A stretch of 64,000 nucleotides of DNA from Prevotella sp. (lineage in GTDB: Bacteria; Bacteroidota; Bacteroidia; Bacteroidales; Bacteroidaceae): assembly GCA_017651265.1 (NCBI GenBank), contig JAGCDO010000029.1:1-64000 (forward strand), given 5' to 3'. The number at the start of each line of letters is the position of its first letter. Positions within the stretch are counted from its first letter, which is position 1. Shown here piece after piece: positions 61,396-64,000 of the stretch. The notes beneath the pieces were generated by a model. It was not told the DNA's origin. It worked only from the letters and a program-made list of their open reading frames with translations, and searched no databases. A program made the position numbers and the translations under genes.

Positions 61396-62121
61396 ATGAA
61401 AAAGTTATTTATGATAGCAGTAGTCACTATGATGACCACGTTGAGTGCTCAGGCACAGGTGATGAAGTCAGCCGATTTGGAGAAATATGCCAAGGAACGC
61501 TATGGTGACAAGTGGCTTGAGGCAGCCAAGAATCTGGCAGAGGGTTTAACGCTCGATAAGAATCAGAGTCTGACGTATCAGGAGGTAATCCAGGCGCCAG
61601 GCAAGACAAAGGAACAGCTGTATGTGGCGCTGAACTACTGGGCAACAGCCACCTTCAAGGACAAGCAGGCCATCACCCTGAACGACAAGGAAGCAGGATG
61701 TATCATCATCTCTTCCACCATCCTCGACATTGCCCGTCATATGGGAACACTGAACAAGTACTCAGTCAGCATCACACCCGTCATTCGTCTTGACATCAAA
61801 GAGGGTAGGGTACGTGTCACCTACACGGTACAGAATTATGACATCCTTACCGATATTAGCGGCGGATGGCTCAGTCTGGTGGAACCTGATGAGAGGACCT
61901 ACGGAGACGCTAAACGAAAGAAGGACGACAAGACCAATGCATTCCTGTACGATGACCAGTGGGAGATAGCCCGTCACTACCCCTTCGTAGAAAAGGATGC
62001 CCAGAAGCGCACATGTGCTAAGGCACTTGTCATGACCCATGCCTATTCCAACGCCATTATCGACAAGGTGGGGGAGGCCTTGAAGAACGGCATCGTAGGC
62101 AATGACGACGAAGACTGGTAA
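61396..62121 (+). CDS. DUF4468-like exported protein
   Basis: A 241-aa protein with a signal peptide (1-20, ending AQA). The central region (QAPGKTKEQLYVALNYWATATFKDKQAITLNDKEAGCIIIS) matches DUF4468, a Bacteroidota domain with a TBP-like fold and no known function. A C-terminal helical part follows. Its operator and 42-bp leader are copies of those of the dipeptidase gene, so the two are probably switched on together. Confidence 0.75.
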   Translation: MKKLFMIAVVTMMTTLSAQAQVMKSADLEKYAKERYGDKWLEAAKNLAEGLTLDKNQSLTYQEVIQAPGKTKEQLYVALNYWATATFKDKQAITLNDKEAGCIIISSTILDIARHMGTLNKYSVSITPVIRLDIKEGRVRVTYTVQNYDILTDISGGWLSLVEPDERTYGDAKRKKDDKTNAFLYDDQWEIARHYPFVEKDAQKRTCAKALVMTHAYSNAIIDKVGEALKNGIVGNDDEDW

Positions 62122-62146
62122 GACAATGTAAAAATCTCTCGATTTA

Positions 62147-62178
62147 TTTGGCTGTTCAGCAGATTTTCGTTACATTTG
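62147..62178 (+). promoter_or_regulatory. Promoter of the glycosyltransferase / DUF4922 gene
   Basis: TTTG (62147-62150), 20-bp spacer, TACATTTG (62171-62178), 28 bp before the start. Confidence 0.8.
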
Positions 62179-62206
62179 CGGGGAGAAAGTGAAATAGATT
62201 ATCATC

Positions 62207-64000
62207 ATGAGAGAAAAGATAGATGCTTTCCTGTTCGGCGATGAGGCTCAGATGACCTCCACGTTGCAGCAACTCAAGGAAAGCCGTTTCATCCATAAGG
62301 TGCATCTGTTGGACGGAGAGGTGACAGAACGACTCATGTCATCAGAGACGCTGGCCGAGATTGAAGAGAAGGCTACAGTCGACTATGTCCTCCTGTATCT
62401 GAAAGCAACGCCCCTAACCTTTGGTTATGGGGCTTTGCGGCGTTTACTAAGGGTGGCCGTGGAGACAGAGGCCATGTGGGTGTATGCCGACCGCTATTCG
62501 GTGGAGAATGGAACAACGGTGAAACATCCTGTGATTGATTATCAGCTGGGTAGTGTGCGCGACGATTTCGACTTCGGTAGTGTGCTGCTCATCCGTGCTG
62601 ATGGTCTGCACGACTACATATCACAAGCTGCCCCAACGCTGAACTATCAATATGCTGCCCTATACGACCTCCGCTTGTTCCTCAGTAGGAAGGGCTCGCT
62701 CTTTCACCTGAATGAGTATTTATATACCGAGGAGGAAAGCGATCTTCGTACCAGTGGAGAGAAGCAGTTCGACTATGTGAATCCTGCCAACCGTGAGGTG
62801 CAGATAGAGATGGAAAAGGCCGTTACGGCTCATCTCAAGGAGATAGGAGCATTGGTGGGCCCTGCTGATTATGTTGCGCCCGACTTCAACGAACAGAAAT
62901 TCGAGGTGGAGGCATCGGTTATTATCCCAGTCTTTAACCGTGAGAAGACGATTGCCGATGCAGTAAAGAGCGCTTTGGCGCAAAAAACTACCTTCCCCTT
63001 TAACGTTATTGTAGTAGATAACCACTCTACCGACAAAACGGGAGAGATCCTTCATAGCAGTCAACAGTCAACGGCCAATGGTCAACTTGTTGTGTTGAAA
63101 CCGACACGACACGACTTAGGTATAGGCGGCTGCTGGAATCTGGCCATCAACGATGAGCACTGCGGACGTTTTGCCGTGCAGCTGGACAGTGACGACTTGT
63201 ATTCATCTCCTGATACCTTACATCAGATTGTGCAGGCTTTCTATAAGCAGAAGGCCGCGATGATTGTGGGCAGCTACCGGATGTGCGACTTTGACCTCAA
63301 TACCTTGCCGCCCGGACTGATCAGTCATGCGGAGTGGACCGATGAGAACGGAATGAACAATGCCTTGCGCATCAATGGCTTAGGCGCGCCCCGTGCGTTC
63401 TTCACACCTCTGCTGCGCCATATACAGTTCCCAAACACCAGTTATGGAGAGGACTATGCTGCAGGACTGGCTTTCAGTAGGCGGTATCGTATCGGAAGAA
63501 TCTATCATGAGTTGTACCTCTGTCGTCGTTGGGGTGGAAACAGTGATGCTGCCCTGAGTGTAGAGAAGGTCAATGCCAACAACCTGTACAAAGACCGTTT
63601 GCGTACCATGGAAATCATGGCTCGTCAGCAGTTGAATGCCGGAAAGGGTATCACTTCTGAGGGGAGTGCCCTGACACGTTTCTTCAACCGACAGCTCGAG
63701 ACCTGGGAACTGGCGCGTCAGAACTATCATCTCCTGAAGAATGTCAAGTCACGCGACTTAGCCGTAGGCGACCAGAACATGCTGGTACAGTTCAATCCTG
63801 CAAGGATCGTGTCCACAGGAGCAAAGATCGATGCCAAGACCTTGGCGGAACGTCCTTGCTTCCTCTGCGACAAGAACCGTCCTGCCGAGCAGATGTCGAA
63901 GGATGTTGACGGTCGTTTCCATCTTCTCGTCAACCCCTATCCAATCCTTCCGGTTCATTTTACCATTCCGCAGAAGAAACACCAGCCGCAGCGCATCAAG
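62207..64000 (+). CDS. Glycosyltransferase family 2 / DUF4922 protein (runs past the window end)
   Basis: 598 codons are open to the last base, so the 3' end is missing. Residues 1-230 are a domain I do not recognise, about 235-500 a GT2 glycosyltransferase (ASVIIPVFNREKTI, and DSDD near residue 326), and from about 540 a DUF4922 domain begins with RPCFLCDKNRPAEQM, a zinc-like motif of proteins related to galactose-1-phosphate uridylyltransferase. Residues SSQQSTANGQLV are encoded by a heptamer array (63059-63086). Likely makes and uses a nucleotide sugar in one polypeptide. Confidence 0.78.
   Translation, partial: MREKIDAFLFGDEAQMTSTLQQLKESRFIHKVHLLDGEVTERLMSSETLAEIEEKATVDYVLLYLKATPLTFGYGALRRLLRVAVETEAMWVYADRYSVENGTTVKHPVIDYQLGSVRDDFDFGSVLLIRADGLHDYISQAAPTLNYQYAALYDLRLFLSRKGSLFHLNEYLYTEEESDLRTSGEKQFDYVNPANREVQIEMEKAVTAHLKEIGALVGPADYVAPDFNEQKFEVEASVIIPVFNREKTIADAVKSALAQKTTFPFNVIVVDNHSTDKTGEILHSSQQSTANGQLVVLKPTRHDLGIGGCWNLAINDEHCGRFAVQLDSDDLYSSPDTLHQIVQAFYKQKAAMIVGSYRMCDFDLNTLPPGLISHAEWTDENGMNNALRINGLGAPRAFFTPLLRHIQFPNTSYGEDYAAGLAFSRRYRIGRIYHELYLCRRWGGNSDAALSVEKVNANNLYKDRLRTMEIMARQQLNAGKGITSEGSALTRFFNRQLETWELARQNYHLLKNVKSRDLAVGDQNMLVQFNPARIVSTGAKIDAKTLAERPCFLCDKNRPAEQMSKDVDGRFHLLVNPYPILPVHFTIPQKKHQPQRIK
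63059..63086. repeat. Heptamer array inside the GT2 domain (AGTCAAC units)
   Basis: Four 7-bp units (agtcaac, agtcaac, ggccaat, ggtcaac) in frame, between the first GT2 strand pair and the KPTRHDLGIGGCWNLAI segment. Confidence 0.75.

Overview
The window is chromosomal DNA of a Bacteroidota species, most likely of the Prevotella group. Two things point there. Many genes are preceded by the Bacteroidota promoter form TTTG-N20-TAnnTTTG, and Shine-Dalgarno sites are rare. Many products belong to families I know mainly from this phylum (TamL, DUF4827, DUF4252, DUF4837, DUF4468, DUF4922, DUF6078, SusC-like barrels without SusD). Family names are assigned from memory of motifs, not from a search.

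Layout. 1-377 holds a palindrome pair and the tamB promoter. 378-12495 is a housekeeping block on the plus strand (TamB/TamL envelope module, sugar nucleotidyltransferase, DHH phosphoesterase, DUF4827 lipoprotein, GlmM), ending tail to tail against an SDR gene. 12507-14455 (minus) is an ECF sigma factor operon flanked by two DUF4252 genes. 14670-20765 holds a DUF418 protein and a CotH / VTC / DUF4956 / DUF2490 cluster. 20805-25944 holds a GNAT, a ZIP transporter, a methyltransferase, an HMA protein, flavodoxin, an Ntn hydrolase and a LytTR regulator. 26223-43601 is an accessory stretch with two paralogous beta-barrel receptors, several acetyltransferases, a class A beta-lactamase, MerR and VOC genes, a broken receptor copy, VanW and a metal permease. 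43607-45872 is a repeat-framed VapE-like helicase / DUF6078 module. 46121-49046 holds small metabolic genes and a run of related hairpins. 49047-59655 (minus) is tRNA-His and a dense housekeeping operon from carB and rlmN down to secG. 59656-64000 has a candidate small RNA, a D-Ala-D-Ala dipeptidase, a DUF4468 protein and the start of a glycosyltransferase / DUF4922 protein.

The best candidates for something undescribed are these. (1) The VapE module has mirror-image arrays of CCTAACAT boxes on both sides of the gene and six TTCCCACGTTGGGAA palindromes at exact 22-bp spacing upstream; a matching palindrome pair plus box at the left edge predicts a second module just outside the window. (2) A three-site operator (GCGACA, then TGTCGCAA 30 bp on, then TGTCGCAA 19 bp on) sits at the same distance upstream of three promoters, driving the candidate small RNA, the dipeptidase and the DUF4468 gene. 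(3) A family of 7-bp tandem repeat arrays sits in gene junctions and inside conserved genes, and twice supplies a TTG start codon. (4) A LytTR-consensus site upstream of one receptor operon recurs in front of the paralogous receptor 9 kb away. (5) A sigma-54-type regulator is fused in frame to LptE.

Functionally, much of the window serves the envelope: TamB/TamL, LptE, SecG, GlmM, the lipoproteins, the dipeptidase and the receptors. The accessory part mixes detoxification-type enzymes (acetyltransferases, beta-lactamase, VOC) with signs of duplication and decay.
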